Below, piece by piece: positions 26,001 to 34,461 of a stretch of DNA of 36,008 nucleotides (within the stretch, counting starts at the first letter, position 1; each line of letters begins with the position of its first letter). Under the pieces are notes generated by a model. The model saw nothing but the letters and a program-made list of their open reading frames with translations, was not told the origin of the DNA and searched no databases. This DNA comes from Pseudomonadota bacterium (lineage in GTDB: Bacteria > Desulfobacterota > Desulfobacteria > Desulfobacterales > Desulfolunaceae). The stretch lies in NCBI GenBank assembly GCA_018818835.1, contig JAHIRD010000146.1, positions 1 through 36,008 of the forward strand. Direction: 5' to 3'. Both the position numbers and the translations under genes were made by a program.

Positions 26001-29000
26001 GCCTTTGAGGCCCGGTCCATCGAACATGGGGGCTGCATTGTTCTGCCTTCGGGAAACGTGTCCATGGAGGGCAGGGATACAGGTATTGTTCTTAAGGATG
26101 GAAGTCTGATTGATGTGTCCGGCACGGATGAGTCTTATGCCGGATCCATTTCCCTGGTCTCGGATCACGGACAGGTTCTAACGAAATCAGGTTCGGTTCT
26201 GGATTTATCGGCCGGTGGTGTCGGAGATGCAGGTACCTTGAGGGTCCGTACTCCGGAGCATGATGTCAGCCTTGCCGGAACTCTGCTGGCCCAGGGCGGT
26301 AGCGGGACCTTTATACTTGACGTGCTTCAGGCGGAGGATGTGTCCGGGCTTTTATCGCAGGTGACCGGGGATGGAATGGACGGCTTTGTTTACGTCCGGG
26401 CCAGTAGCGGAAACATGGGAGTGACCTCAAACATCATGGCCCATGATCTGACCCTGGTGGCGGACAATGGGAATATCACCGTTTCAACAGGCGCAACCAT
26501 AGATGCCTCCGGAGAGACCGGCGGCGGTGAGATATCCCTGAATGCGGGCGGCGATAACGGGGATGTGGTTTTGGAAACCGGAAGCAAGCTCAATGCATCA
26601 GCCTCAGGCGGTGACGGGGGCCATGTGGATCTTTCGAGCACCACAGGGCGGATTCAATTCAACACCGGAGCTGAGATCAACGTGTCCGGTTCGGATGACC
26701 ACGATAAGGGTACCGTCACATTCAGGGCCTCACGTGAGTTAAACAATATAGGCGCTAACACCGATACCCTTGACAACAATGTGGCCATGGACCTCAACGG
26801 AACCATCACGGGCGCTGCCACCGTGACGGTGGAAGCACGAAAAGTCTACAAAGACCAAGATATTGACCCATTGGCGATCGATACCTTGAAAATTGAAGCA
26901 TCGGACATCGGAACCTTGAGAACCGAGACCCAGGAGTATCTGGACAGGGTTGCGACAAACCTCACCCTGGAAACGATTCTGGCCGGTCTGACCTTTGATG
27001 ATCCTGATGATTTTCATTTCACACCGGGCATTGAAATCCAGAGTGATCTTGATCTTGTCCTTTCATCCCAACTCGATTTAAATACCTTTGGCGTTGAGGC
27101 CGGGACCTTGGCATTGAAAACCTCCGGGGCACTCACCCTTGAAAAAAGTGTCGTCTCCCATCCCAACTCACTGGTTGATCTGACCAGTGGCGGCGATCAG
27201 GACTCCTGGGATATCACACTGGTTGCAGGATCGGATCTTAGGTCTGCCTATGATGTGGCTGTGAAAGACGGAGACGACACCGGGATGTTTACGATCAATG
27301 ATGGGGCCATGGTCTATTCGGAAAGTGGTGATATTGATTTCGCCACCAGTGGGGATATGGGCCTGGGGACAGGCGTTGCCCAGACCTATTCCGTGAAAAA
27401 CCCCATGAAGGGTTCCCTCGTAACCTTTGACGGGGATATCACGGGAAAGGTAGGGGGCAACCTGACCCTTTCCGGCAGCGCCATCCAGAGCGGGACCGGG
27501 GATATCCGGCTGAACACGGATGGGGACATCCTGTTAAAGAAAAAATCAAACATCTGGGGTTCCATCCGTACCACCGGAGAGGCACCTGTTGACACGACTC
27601 AGGTCTATTACGATTCGTCATTTATAAATATCCTGACAAGGTATGATTTGACCTGGCTGTATGATGACGGCGGGGATATCCTTCTTCATACAAACGGTAA
27701 TATTTACGGGGCTCCTCTGGTGGGAACCTGGGGGAACAACCGTATCGTTAATAAACTGGATGCCGAAACTCAAGGGTTTATTCCCGAGCTTGTCTGGTCT
27801 GCAAATTACGGTAGCAGCCAATCCGCCTCCCAGGGGATTTTGACCATGGGTGGGGGTGATGTGAACCTGTGGTCTGAGGGGAACATCACCTGTCAGGCCG
27901 GGACCTTTGGAAAAGGAGACCTGGAGGTCCAGGCCGGCGGAGACCTGAACGGTCGTTTTCGTGTGAGTGATGGAACAGGCTCCCTTTTCACGGCCGGAAG
28001 CTTTGGAACCCTTTCACGGTACAAAGACCAGACCCTGGAGCTGCTTGACGGGAGCATGTCTCTTTGCGCCCAGGGACAGGTTATTTTGGGCAGCATCCTG
28101 AGCCCGACTCTGGTTGATTTTGATGATGAGAATTCCGGTTATTATTGGAACCCCGGTTATACGCAGGAAACGTGGGCTATGGTCGAAAGCAGATTCGGTG
28201 ATATCACGATTTCAGGCACTTCGGGTTACGATATAATAACAAACACAAACATTACAAATCTGGCAAATCTATTGCCTCCCTCCCTAACCCTGGTATCAGG
28301 CCGGGATATTAATATCCTGGGGTCATTGTCGCTGTTCCCCTCCGAAGAAGGGACGCTCAAATTGATCTCCAAAGAATCGATTATGGGTAACGGATATATC
28401 ATCAGCATGTCTGATGCTGACTTTGCCGGAGTTTATACGTCTTTGTTTACAAACGATGAAAGTGAATATTTGGCCTGTAAAAATAAGATTTCACCAACAG
28501 ATAAGATTCTTATCAATTCCAATTTGAACCACCAGGATGATGATCAGTCCATTTTGATTCAGGCGGGTGAGGATATCGAAAACATCAAACTTGTTTTGCC
28601 CAAAAAAGCCGAAATTATCGCAGACAGGGATATTTTAAATCTGATTTATTGGGGGCAGAATTTGAATGAGGCTGACCTGACTCTGGTTTCAGCAGGCCGG
28701 GATATCATATTCGCGACAGACCTTAAGATCAATAAAAACAACAATACCGCCATTGAGCTGTCCGGTCCGGGCACCCTGGCGGTCCTGGTCGGACATGATA
28801 TGGATCTGGGGACCTCAACCGGGATTGTCAGCCTCGGGAATTCCAATAACAGTGCCCTGCCCAATGAGGGCAGTGACCTTGTGGTTTTGTGCGGATATGA
28901 GAACCCCTTTTCACTGGATACACTTTCCGATGAGGTTATTTCCTTTTTCGATACGTTGAGGGCTGAGGGAAAACTGTATACGGATAACCTGGATGTGGAT

Positions 29001-29894
29001 GAAAAAAAAGTCGGAGACCATCTGGATGCTGTAACCGCAATGCTTGAGGACACATTCGGAAAGGATTACATCAATCGTGAGGATCAGGCTGAATTACGTG
29101 AAGATGACGCGTATGTTTCCGAAAAAGGGAATATCAACATGATCCGGTCCCAGATCACCACAAAAAGTGGCGGAGATATCAATATTATTGCAGCCGGAGA
29201 CATCAATGTGGGTGAAACCGTGATCAACAAGGAAAAAGATGACAGCACCGGAATCAACGTCCAGTCTGATGGGGATATCCGTGTTTTCTCTGTGGGTGAT
29301 GTGAATGTCAATGAAGCACGGCTTATGGCCTGGTACGGAGGAGAGATTACGGTCTGGACCGATGCCGGAGATATCAATGCCGGACGCGGGTCACGCACGG
29401 AGATCAGCCCGGGATCAACCACGGTCAAGTATGATAAAAACGGTGATCCCTATGAAAAAATCATACCTGCAGCTTCGGGCAGCGGAATCAGGGCCATGAC
29501 CTATGACCCTGATGGGTTGAACGGTCCTTTGAAAAAAGCAGTCCTGGGCAATGTTTATCTGTTCGCCCCGTCAGGGATTATCGATGCCGGTGAGGCCGGT
29601 ATCGCGGGGAACTCGGTGTATTTGGGAGCACGAACCGTGTTGAATGTGCAGAACATCAGCTTTTCCCAAGGGGCTGTGGGTGTTCCCATGGGTGCGGAAA
29701 GCAGCGTGAACCTTGGGGCCATATCCGGTGCCGGGTCCGTGGGCGCCGGAAACCGGATGACGGATTCGGCAGCCGCATTAGCTGCGGTGAACAAAGAGTT
29801 TGAGAACAGTGCAGATAAAATGGGAGAGACCTTTCTGCCCACATGGTTGCGGGTGGAATTTATGGGATTTGATGTGGATGACCAAGGACTATGA
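20001..29894 (+). CDS. Giant TpsA exoprotein, filamentous-haemagglutinin-like adhesin
   Basis: The 3297-aa product has a signal peptide (about residues 1-33) followed by a TPS domain with the haemagglutinin activity-type motif: NELVVNQ near 76, IIDWESFDIG near 88, and INPHGMLFNEGSTVNVHSLVASSL at about 138-161 (NPxGxLF at 139-145), the region read by TpsB. The rest is a long right-handed beta-helix of degenerate GDI/GDL and hLDhSGG repeats (such as SVLDVSGG and SLDVSGGG), typical of surface fibres. The C-terminus (FLPTWLRVEFMGF) resembles the intact end of large exoproteins; no toxin module is seen. I count about seven Cys in the mature chain. The ATG is set by GGAG 8 bp upstream. Its stop overlaps the next gene by 4 bp. 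Confidence 0.92.
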   Translation: MKFGQGKNRFSRFMAMVMISLQAGYGAPLCYGAGQPTIPGYYGKDAGSLIPPSVNALPVVRTVVQNATVSQVRDNELVVNQSDDHAIIDWESFDIGADAHTRFDQQGNAAWSVLNRIHDDDPSQIYGSLTADGIVYLINPHGMLFNEGSTVNVHSLVASSLTMDQFDFINDTMTFSSGAQGGLGATDDDALVVNQGSMETNVNGSVYLLSPQVENSGTIDAPVGRIVLAAGTGMEFRQVVEGTDKKYLSDKVDVVSDSSGGNVAINETGGQLLSDMGKIEMYGSTVNQQGLVQTVTAIKKDGQIILQATDKIITGETSKTQNLISDSDEEVNNSFTFVPGEITLASGGTIEHHGAITNPAGDVTLTAKDRIYLSNTSSIDVGGVIADLDAGDSVVTATLNSVELKDEQQQKDGILLGEDISFVDYEGSTIGDVSTVLDKEFMTAAEAAVTGGNITLTATDGDIIVRERAALDFSGGSAHHETGFVDTTWLASGNRAYSISNAPDVITYDRILSSYEKTYARYGITETLSGIFTGGSMPIKTQVRDYYTGADAGLLVMSAPTIVLDGSLDGTTMPGFYQTEENELEDDLGNQYVSGVRQPAGGRFEIKDGTSQIVVTDDKEGLPDDFGADSDLAGVAFLKSDYADDDHPFYKTMLSSDTLSQSGLSFLSMIARTSIDIEEGASVTLEANGEFEKNVDRFFAQARTININGDITAPSGIIELKTLTRSVEEGNPDYISSERLGPEHIYVGKTAVISAAGETVDNSLSRDSGKAYGTAFVDGGTIILNEKTLSKENLSGDGVILREGSVLDVSGGYEIGLDGSIDAGSAGEIDLHGANVILDGYLYAYSLEGQVGGTIELFAKNVDVVKIDTRPALGEAFDETQHLLGDQAQGLILEENRLDKTGASHLILKSFSGLTVENEVDLGLSSMKMASPLSDVPSTDITMDQKAQRNIVSVTDDEIGDSSIELLAGKKSDFYYGDYSLGTDRNFTDITSWVSIKQGSELHTGPGGSISLDGPGIDVYGNLKAPAGSISLKTTADVDGMSLILEPGAELLAQGTLMPDKDLLAEDGSVSYTPLDGGDIILRAAGLLDIKHGSMINVSCTETTTRIMQGQEGETVEQVMAGNPGSVSLAYDHAVDQDGVSTLNGTIQAFNAGLDGLTGGALSIMKIDTAEGLSLSESMINDYLGSGFDSLSLGSRHSLIFTDSFRTDVGRSLTLDAPEIFASGVGGQDVTLSANKISLANTYEKRLNNTSERLDPAGNATLDLIATGYMDINGYTDISGFASVNLSANKDLVLTDKKYKEITVDPVSLGPTIPDYYGELNVNGDLTLSAARIYPTTQTDFTVHSDGKLTTVKVDDPDAGAIFSVGGRLVLEAGEIEHGGDLVAPMGEIVLCKTDNGDGTYDRADTITLLPESVISVSGDVAVKYGQYDKDSMVWTLLPHDLQDDPYKFEDLPQRQIVIHGDTVDSKDGSSLDVSGGGSVFTYLFQQAVEGSVDPLRAKNTYVLMPVSAVSNSGDKIFLTGSQGVEEGYYVIVGEDYAFAQGAVVVKDLGLAATLSGNLTSDQGYPMVVGYESTQGQDGYSPVAHAYVIRDAADVQTEGSYSYAEKAVDDAGTLVIQASTNILNASMTGWGYGSGSGGSIALSGTEVILGQTLTDPDNSKDFTDTLYVDANSLSGSGFTDLTLGNVDTTTSLTVKEGSTISVENLNLEARDSITIETKTRIDTGHDGTGAIGLLTPYGRLVLEEGGSIQAGEQLTLSGSSMDIQGTIGVDKGTLTVQSDAIAMVADGSENGLGDTGLTIDQDLWTLISGISNLEFESRTTINLDSGLELIGPQGMVLDMVRLSVVGGTGEGETTRLSADNLILRNSGDKDAFTGESAMAVSGTELILEGRDSLAVEFAPRAESEDDTGVSRQIALTGMETTHIQSDETMTLTGQGTLSDTGGDLELKARVVTGGLSRSMNEDGEEVYKTPDILVSLEDGDLQISSNGVYDGSVDLLSGSLAFEARSIEHGGCIVLPSGNVSMEGRDTGIVLKDGSLIDVSGTDESYAGSISLVSDHGQVLTKSGSVLDLSAGGVGDAGTLRVRTPEHDVSLAGTLLAQGGSGTFILDVLQAEDVSGLLSQVTGDGMDGFVYVRASSGNMGVTSNIMAHDLTLVADNGNITVSTGATIDASGETGGGEISLNAGGDNGDVVLETGSKLNASASGGDGGHVDLSSTTGRIQFNTGAEINVSGSDDHDKGTVTFRASRELNNIGANTDTLDNNVAMDLNGTITGAATVTVEARKVYKDQDIDPLAIDTLKIEASDIGTLRTETQEYLDRVATNLTLETILAGLTFDDPDDFHFTPGIEIQSDLDLVLSSQLDLNTFGVEAGTLALKTSGALTLEKSVVSHPNSLVDLTSGGDQDSWDITLVAGSDLRSAYDVAVKDGDDTGMFTINDGAMVYSESGDIDFATSGDMGLGTGVAQTYSVKNPMKGSLVTFDGDITGKVGGNLTLSGSAIQSGTGDIRLNTDGDILLKKKSNIWGSIRTTGEAPVDTTQVYYDSSFINILTRYDLTWLYDDGGDILLHTNGNIYGAPLVGTWGNNRIVNKLDAETQGFIPELVWSANYGSSQSASQGILTMGGGDVNLWSEGNITCQAGTFGKGDLEVQAGGDLNGRFRVSDGTGSLFTAGSFGTLSRYKDQTLELLDGSMSLCAQGQVILGSILSPTLVDFDDENSGYYWNPGYTQETWAMVESRFGDITISGTSGYDIITNTNITNLANLLPPSLTLVSGRDINILGSLSLFPSEEGTLKLISKESIMGNGYIISMSDADFAGVYTSLFTNDESEYLACKNKISPTDKILINSNLNHQDDDQSILIQAGEDIENIKLVLPKKAEIIADRDILNLIYWGQNLNEADLTLVSAGRDIIFATDLKINKNNNTAIELSGPGTLAVLVGHDMDLGTSTGIVSLGNSNNSALPNEGSDLVVLCGYENPFSLDTLSDEVISFFDTLRAEGKLYTDNLDVDEKKVGDHLDAVTAMLEDTFGKDYINREDQAELREDDAYVSEKGNINMIRSQITTKSGGDINIIAAGDINVGETVINKEKDDSTGINVQSDGDIRVFSVGDVNVNEARLMAWYGGEITVWTDAGDINAGRGSRTEISPGSTTVKYDKNGDPYEKIIPAASGSGIRAMTYDPDGLNGPLKKAVLGNVYLFAPSGIIDAGEAGIAGNSVYLGARTVLNVQNISFSQGAVGVPMGAESSVNLGAISGAGSVGAGNRMTDSAAALAAVNKEFENSADKMGETFLPTWLRVEFMGFDVDDQGL

Positions 29895-31702
29895 GGAGAG
29901 ATATGCGTATCCAAACACGTGTTGCGACATTATGGCGGAAACTGGGCTGGCTGGTCCTGACGGGAATGATCGTTCTTTCGGTTCATCAGCGGGCCTTTTG
30001 CGAGGAAAGCTGGTGGAACGAGGATTTTCAGTATCGTAAAAAGATCTCCTTTGACACCACGCCTTCCGGGGCGGACATTCAAAGCAATCTGAGTGATGTT
30101 CAGGTTCTTGTGCGGCTTCATTCGGGGAATATGAATTTCACCAATACCCAGGAAACAGGTGAGGATATCCGTTTTGTGGCAGCTGATGACAAGACCCTTT
30201 TGAAACATCATCTGGAAAGCTTTGACGGCCTTGATGAAATCGCGGCGATCTGGGTCAGGCTTCCCCGGGTCTCCGGTGCCTCGAATCTGGATTACATCTG
30301 GATGTATTACGGAAACAAGAAGGCCGTCGGCGGTCAAGAGCCCAAGGGGACATTCGGGGACAGTGCGGCTGTGTTTCATTTCGCCGAAACCCAGGGTATG
30401 CCCGGTGATTCGTCGGAAAAGAACATTCCGGTGGAAAGCTTTTCAGGAGGCCAGGGCCTGCCCGGTGTGATGGGAAACGGGTTTTCCCTGAACGGTGTGA
30501 GTGATTACCTGGCCATCAAAGCCCATCCTCTTCTGGATATGAACAAAGGATTCTCCGTATCAGCCTGGATCAAGATCCCATCCTTTCTTGATAATGCGGT
30601 TCTTTTTGAACGGAAAGGGGACCAGGCTGACCTTCTTATCGGAATCGACCAGGCTGATCTTTATTGTCAGGTAAGCTCAGAGGATGGCCAGGTGATCTCA
30701 ACGGAAAAAACCGCAGCCCTTTCCCCCGGTTCCTGGCATCCTGTGGCTATCACAGGAACACCTGAGGGTCTGGTCACCATTTATGTGGACGGCATCAAGA
30801 TCGACTGGGTCAATCTGAACAAAAAATTGCCCCTGCTGAACGGCGATATGATTGTGGGGTCTTCTACTGAGAAAGACAGATTCTTTACCGGTGAACTGGA
30901 TGAGGTGCGGATCTATCCTTCGGTGCTCTCAGAGGACAGAATCCGTCTGGATTTCGCCACCCAGGGCCAGGACCGGGCCTGTGTCTCGGCAGGCATGGAG
31001 ATGGTCAATGAAAGCGGGGGACTCCCCCTGATCTATCTGGGTACCGTGTTCAGGAATATCACCCTGGATGGATGGTTGATTATCACAATTCTGATGATTC
31101 TGGGGATTATGAGCTGGGCTGTGATCCTGTTTAAGGGCATCACCTTTCATCTGATGGGCAAGGAAAACCGATTTTTCAGACAGGCCACTGGCCAGGAAGA
31201 TGACCGGTCCATGGTACAGTCCCAGGTTATTGATTTCCAGTATTCGTCCTTGTCCCGCATATACCAGGCGGGAATTCGGAGCCTCAAGAAATGGATCGAC
31301 CCGGATAAGGATGCAGACGTGCTCACGTCGCGGCAGATGGATCAGGTTAAATCCGAGCTTGAAAAGGGATTGATCGAGGAAACGGTACGCATGAATACCT
31401 GGATGACTGTTTTGACCATGTCCATTTCCGGGGGGCCTTTTTTAGGATTACTGGGAACGGTCTGGGGCGTTATGAATACCTTTGCAGCCATGGCTGAAGC
31501 CGGGGACGCCAATATTATGGCCATTGCTCCGGGTGTGGCCTCAGCCTTGTCCACCACCGTATTCGGGCTGATCGTGGCCATCCCGGCCTTGTTTGGATAC
31601 AACTACCTGAGTACGAGAATCAGGCGGGAAACCATTGGGCTGAATGTGTATGTGGATGAACTCAGCCTTCGGGTGGACAGGCTTTTCGGAGACGACAAAT
31701 GA
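29891..31702 (+). CDS. DUF2341-LamG-MotA/TolQ/ExbB fusion protein
   Basis: The 603-aa product carries an N-terminal signal or anchor (about 15-33), a DUF2341-like beta domain (WWNEDFQYRKKISFDT, about 46-145), a LamG/concanavalin-like domain (about 155-355; FSVSAWIKIP, VTIYVDG, GELDEVRIYPSVLSEDRI), a membrane segment at 394-416, and a TolQ/ExbB proton-channel region (GPFLGLLGTVWGVMNTF at 515-531, APGVASALSTTVFGLIVAIPA at 546-566). It thus joins a periplasmic ligand-binding part to a proton-motive-force channel subunit. ExbD follows with a 4-bp overlap. I recall DUF2341 occurring with ExbB-type domains elsewhere, so the fusion may be widespread though uncharacterised. An ATG at 29903 behind AGGAG is an alternative start. 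Confidence 0.85.
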   Translation: MRRDMRIQTRVATLWRKLGWLVLTGMIVLSVHQRAFCEESWWNEDFQYRKKISFDTTPSGADIQSNLSDVQVLVRLHSGNMNFTNTQETGEDIRFVAADDKTLLKHHLESFDGLDEIAAIWVRLPRVSGASNLDYIWMYYGNKKAVGGQEPKGTFGDSAAVFHFAETQGMPGDSSEKNIPVESFSGGQGLPGVMGNGFSLNGVSDYLAIKAHPLLDMNKGFSVSAWIKIPSFLDNAVLFERKGDQADLLIGIDQADLYCQVSSEDGQVISTEKTAALSPGSWHPVAITGTPEGLVTIYVDGIKIDWVNLNKKLPLLNGDMIVGSSTEKDRFFTGELDEVRIYPSVLSEDRIRLDFATQGQDRACVSAGMEMVNESGGLPLIYLGTVFRNITLDGWLIITILMILGIMSWAVILFKGITFHLMGKENRFFRQATGQEDDRSMVQSQVIDFQYSSLSRIYQAGIRSLKKWIDPDKDADVLTSRQMDQVKSELEKGLIEETVRMNTWMTVLTMSISGGPFLGLLGTVWGVMNTFAAMAEAGDANIMAIAPGVASALSTTVFGLIVAIPALFGYNYLSTRIRRETIGLNVYVDELSLRVDRLFGDDK

Positions 31703-32106
31703 AACGGGATTTTTTTGAACTTGAAAGTTTCAACGATATCAATGTAACACCGCTTCTGGATCTGGCCTGGACTCTTCTGGTGGTGTTTATCATAGCCATC
31801 ACGGCGGCGGTCCAGGGTATCAAGGTAAATTTGCCCAAGGCCAGCAGCGCCCCCAGTCTGGTTAAACCGAAAACAAAGTCCATCACCATCCATGAGAACG
31901 GACAGATTTATCTGGATGCCTACCCCGTGACCCTGGACGAGCTTGAAACCCGTTTGACTCAGTACAAGGCTGCCGATCCGGACCTTCCCGTGGTCATCAA
32001 AGGGGATGAAAAAATTTATTATCAGAAGGTGATCAGTGTTCTGGATATTATGCAGAAACTGGAAATCACCCAGTTGGGTCTGGTGACCCAGAAGCTGGTT
32101 AAATGA
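31699..32106 (+). CDS. ExbD/TolR-family biopolymer transport protein
   Basis: The 135-aa protein has a short cytoplasmic N-terminus, one membrane segment (about residues 18-42) with the conserved motif NVTPLLDLAWTLLVVFI, whose Asp is the proton-path residue of ExbD/TolR, and a periplasmic domain (KSITIHENGQIYLDAYPVTLDELETRL, then VVIKGDEKIYYQKVISVLDIMQKLEI) matching the ExbD fold. It should pair with the ExbB-type channel encoded just upstream (4-bp overlap) and with the TonB-like protein 16 bp downstream to energise outer-membrane work. Confidence 0.93.
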   Translation: MKRDFFELESFNDINVTPLLDLAWTLLVVFIIAITAAVQGIKVNLPKASSAPSLVKPKTKSITIHENGQIYLDAYPVTLDELETRLTQYKAADPDLPVVIKGDEKIYYQKVISVLDIMQKLEITQLGLVTQKLVK

Positions 32107-32122
32107 ATCGTGGGGAGTTCCA

Positions 32123-32827
32123 ATGACGGATAAGATGAACAAAATCAAGTCCAACAGCAGTGTTTCATCCAGCAAGGTGGCAAAAATCGTCATCCCTGTG
32201 ATTGTGCTGCTTGCTCTGTTGTTCATTGGTGGGGTGGTGATGCTGGTGATGAGTGATGATTCCGGAAAAAAGGACCGTATGAGAACCTTGACTCTTCTGA
32301 ATCCTCCTCCCCCTCGTAAAATAAAGGAGAAACCATCTGAGCCTGAGATCAAAAAAGAGGAAATTATTGAGCAGGTACCCGAACCTGAAACACCGGATGA
32401 AATGGATAATGCTCCTGAAGATGAATCCCAGTCCGTGGATGATCTTCTGGGTCTGGACTCCGATGCCACGGGATCGGATAGTTTTGGTCTGAAGGCGAAA
32501 AAAGGGGGGCATTCCATTCTGGGTAACGGTGACGCACAATTTCGATGGTACACTTCCATGATTCAGAAGGAAATCAGTGAAACCGTCCGGAAATACCTGG
32601 AAGACAACGGCGGACTTCCCGAGACTGAACTCAAGGCACTGGTCAAGGTTGAAATCGACGATGACGGCAGAGTCATTGATTATAAATTGTTACGGTCTTC
32701 GGGTGATAGGCGGATGGATCAAGCCATAATGACAGCCCTTGCTTCGGCGGAAGTCCACGAGATGCCGCCGCTTGATATGCCCCGGGCTTTGAAATTCAGA
32801 ATTACATCAAAGGGCAAGACCTCATGA
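32123..32827 (+). CDS. TonB/TolA-like energy transducer
   Basis: The 234-aa product has one membrane anchor (about residues 20-43), a Pro/Glu/Lys-rich periplasmic stretch starting NPPPPRKIKEKPSEPEIKKEE and turning strongly acidic, and a C-terminal TonB/TolA-type domain of about 95 residues (YTSMIQKEISETVRKYL, then VKVEIDDDGRVIDYKLLRSSGDRRMDQAIMTAL, then MPPLDMPRALKFRI). It should carry energy from the ExbB-ExbD unit to an outer-membrane partner. No TonB-dependent receptor with a plug domain is in the window, so the partner is unknown. The gene follows exbD closely and abuts the porin gene. Confidence 0.85.
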   Translation: MTDKMNKIKSNSSVSSSKVAKIVIPVIVLLALLFIGGVVMLVMSDDSGKKDRMRTLTLLNPPPPRKIKEKPSEPEIKKEEIIEQVPEPETPDEMDNAPEDESQSVDDLLGLDSDATGSDSFGLKAKKGGHSILGNGDAQFRWYTSMIQKEISETVRKYLEDNGGLPETELKALVKVEIDDDGRVIDYKLLRSSGDRRMDQAIMTALASAEVHEMPPLDMPRALKFRITSKGKTS

Positions 32828-32853
32828 AGAATGACAAGGAGATAGGATATACA

Positions 32854-34446
32854 ATGAAACATCAATGGGGAAAACGCATGGGGATCGGGTTTCTGATCCT
32901 TTGTACTATAGGCATCATGGCCGTGGGTGCATGGCCGGGTTTCAGCGAGGAAGCACCGGATACGGCTGTGATTCAGGAAGATGTTACCGCCTCACCGTCC
33001 GATACACACGCTGTGGAAAGCACAGGGGAGATGATCGACGAGGCCATGGGCGATGCGGTCGTCCCACCGGCAGAGGCCCAAGCTGCGGAAGAAGGAGGCG
33101 TGGTGATTGATAAACAGGTTATGGATTTGTCTGCCCAGGATCTTTTCACACTGGAAGAAAACATCTCCCAACGCCTTCTGGATCAAATCAAGGACAAGGT
33201 AAAAAATGATATCCGCCGGGAGATGCGGATGGAAGATAAAAACTGGCTGGACCGCATGCATCTGTCCGTGCCTGAATGGTCCCGGCGCGTTCGTCTTTAC
33301 GGGGATTTTCGCGTTCGATATGAAGGCATATTTTATAACGATGAAAACGGTCTGATCTTGAATCCCCAGGATACCTCGTCTTTGATCAACACCCTTGAGA
33401 CGGAAAACCGTTTTCGCATGCGTGCCAGAATAGGCATTGATGCAGAGATCAACAAACAGGCGGATCTGGTTCTTAGACTTGCCACAGGAAGTTCAGGAAA
33501 TCCCGTGTCCACCAATGACACCCTGGGGGATTATTTCAACAAAGACAGTATTCTTGTTGATATGGCCTACCTGAAACTCCGGCCCATGCCCACGAAGCCG
33601 GAATTCAACGTGTATATGGGACGGTTTCCCTCACCATGGGTGGGAACGGATCTGATATGGGACGGCGATCTGGGTTTTGAAGGTCTGGCCCTGAGTCTGG
33701 ACACCCGGAAGACCCGAACCTTCGGTCCCATTGCAACCATAGGCGCTTTTCCCCTCCAGGAAGAGGAATGGTATGCGGACAAATGGTTGTTCGGGGGGCA
33801 GTTGGGCTTTGAATACCGGCCCAGCAACGATCTTTCCTTTGTGCTGACCTCTGCCTATTATCACTATGAAAATTTAGAAGGAACAGTGAACACCTCGGCG
33901 TATCCCAATCTCAATGACTGGACCTCACCGTTGTATCAACAAAAAGGCAATACACTGATCAATATCAACGCAGACTCCACGACCTTCACACCGGGTATCG
34001 CATCAAAATTCGAACTTGCGGATGTGACAGCCTATGTGGATTGCGCCTGGTATTATCCGGTCCATGTGAAACTGACCGTGGATGCTGTTGAAAACCTGGG
34101 TTTTGATAAGGATACGCTGATCAAACGGACCGGTGTTACGGATATCAAAGACGATACCACAGGATATAAGGTGGAATTGATGGTGGGCCATCCCAAGGTC
34201 CGGTCATTCGGAGAATGGCAATGGGTCTTTGCTTATAAATACCTGGGCGCGGATGCGGTTGTCGATGCCTTCACCGATTCGGATTTTCACATGGGCGGTA
34301 CCAACGCCCAGGGCTGGAGTCTGAAAGGGGAGTTCGGGATCCTGAAAAATATCTGGATAGGGGCACAATGGATCACCGCCAATGAAATTCATGGGCCCCA
34401 GCTGGCCATTGATCAGCTGCAACTGGATATGAATGTCTCATTCTGA
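32854..34446 (+). CDS. Putative outer-membrane porin (Porin_5-like)
   Basis: From the ATG at 32854 the product is 530 aa with a signal peptide (hydrophobic residues about 10-27), an acidic Ala/Glu-rich segment, a helical stretch around EENISQRLLDQIKDKVKNDIR that may trimerise, and then a beta barrel. The barrel start RVRLYGDFRVRYEG, the segment FRMRARIGIDAEINKQADLVLRLATG with TNDTLGDYFNKDSILVDMAYL, and the C-terminal strand ending LDMNVSF fit the Porin_5 putative-porin family. An alternative ATG at 32824 overlaps the tonB-like stop; I prefer 32854 because AAGGAG precedes it and it gives a cleaner signal peptide. No plug domain is present. It could be the partner of the TonB-like protein, by position only. 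Confidence 0.8.
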   Translation: MKHQWGKRMGIGFLILCTIGIMAVGAWPGFSEEAPDTAVIQEDVTASPSDTHAVESTGEMIDEAMGDAVVPPAEAQAAEEGGVVIDKQVMDLSAQDLFTLEENISQRLLDQIKDKVKNDIRREMRMEDKNWLDRMHLSVPEWSRRVRLYGDFRVRYEGIFYNDENGLILNPQDTSSLINTLETENRFRMRARIGIDAEINKQADLVLRLATGSSGNPVSTNDTLGDYFNKDSILVDMAYLKLRPMPTKPEFNVYMGRFPSPWVGTDLIWDGDLGFEGLALSLDTRKTRTFGPIATIGAFPLQEEEWYADKWLFGGQLGFEYRPSNDLSFVLTSAYYHYENLEGTVNTSAYPNLNDWTSPLYQQKGNTLININADSTTFTPGIASKFELADVTAYVDCAWYYPVHVKLTVDAVENLGFDKDTLIKRTGVTDIKDDTTGYKVELMVGHPKVRSFGEWQWVFAYKYLGADAVVDAFTDSDFHMGGTNAQGWSLKGEFGILKNIWIGAQWITANEIHGPQLAIDQLQLDMNVSF

Positions 34447-34461
34447 TGAGGGGAAAATACA

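Noticed and set aside
20001-29894. Contact-dependent inhibition (CdiA-type) C-terminal toxin with immunity gene
   Set aside because: The C-terminus keeps the ordinary large-exoprotein ending and the next gene is an ExbB fusion rather than a small immunity gene; no VENN-like junction was seen.
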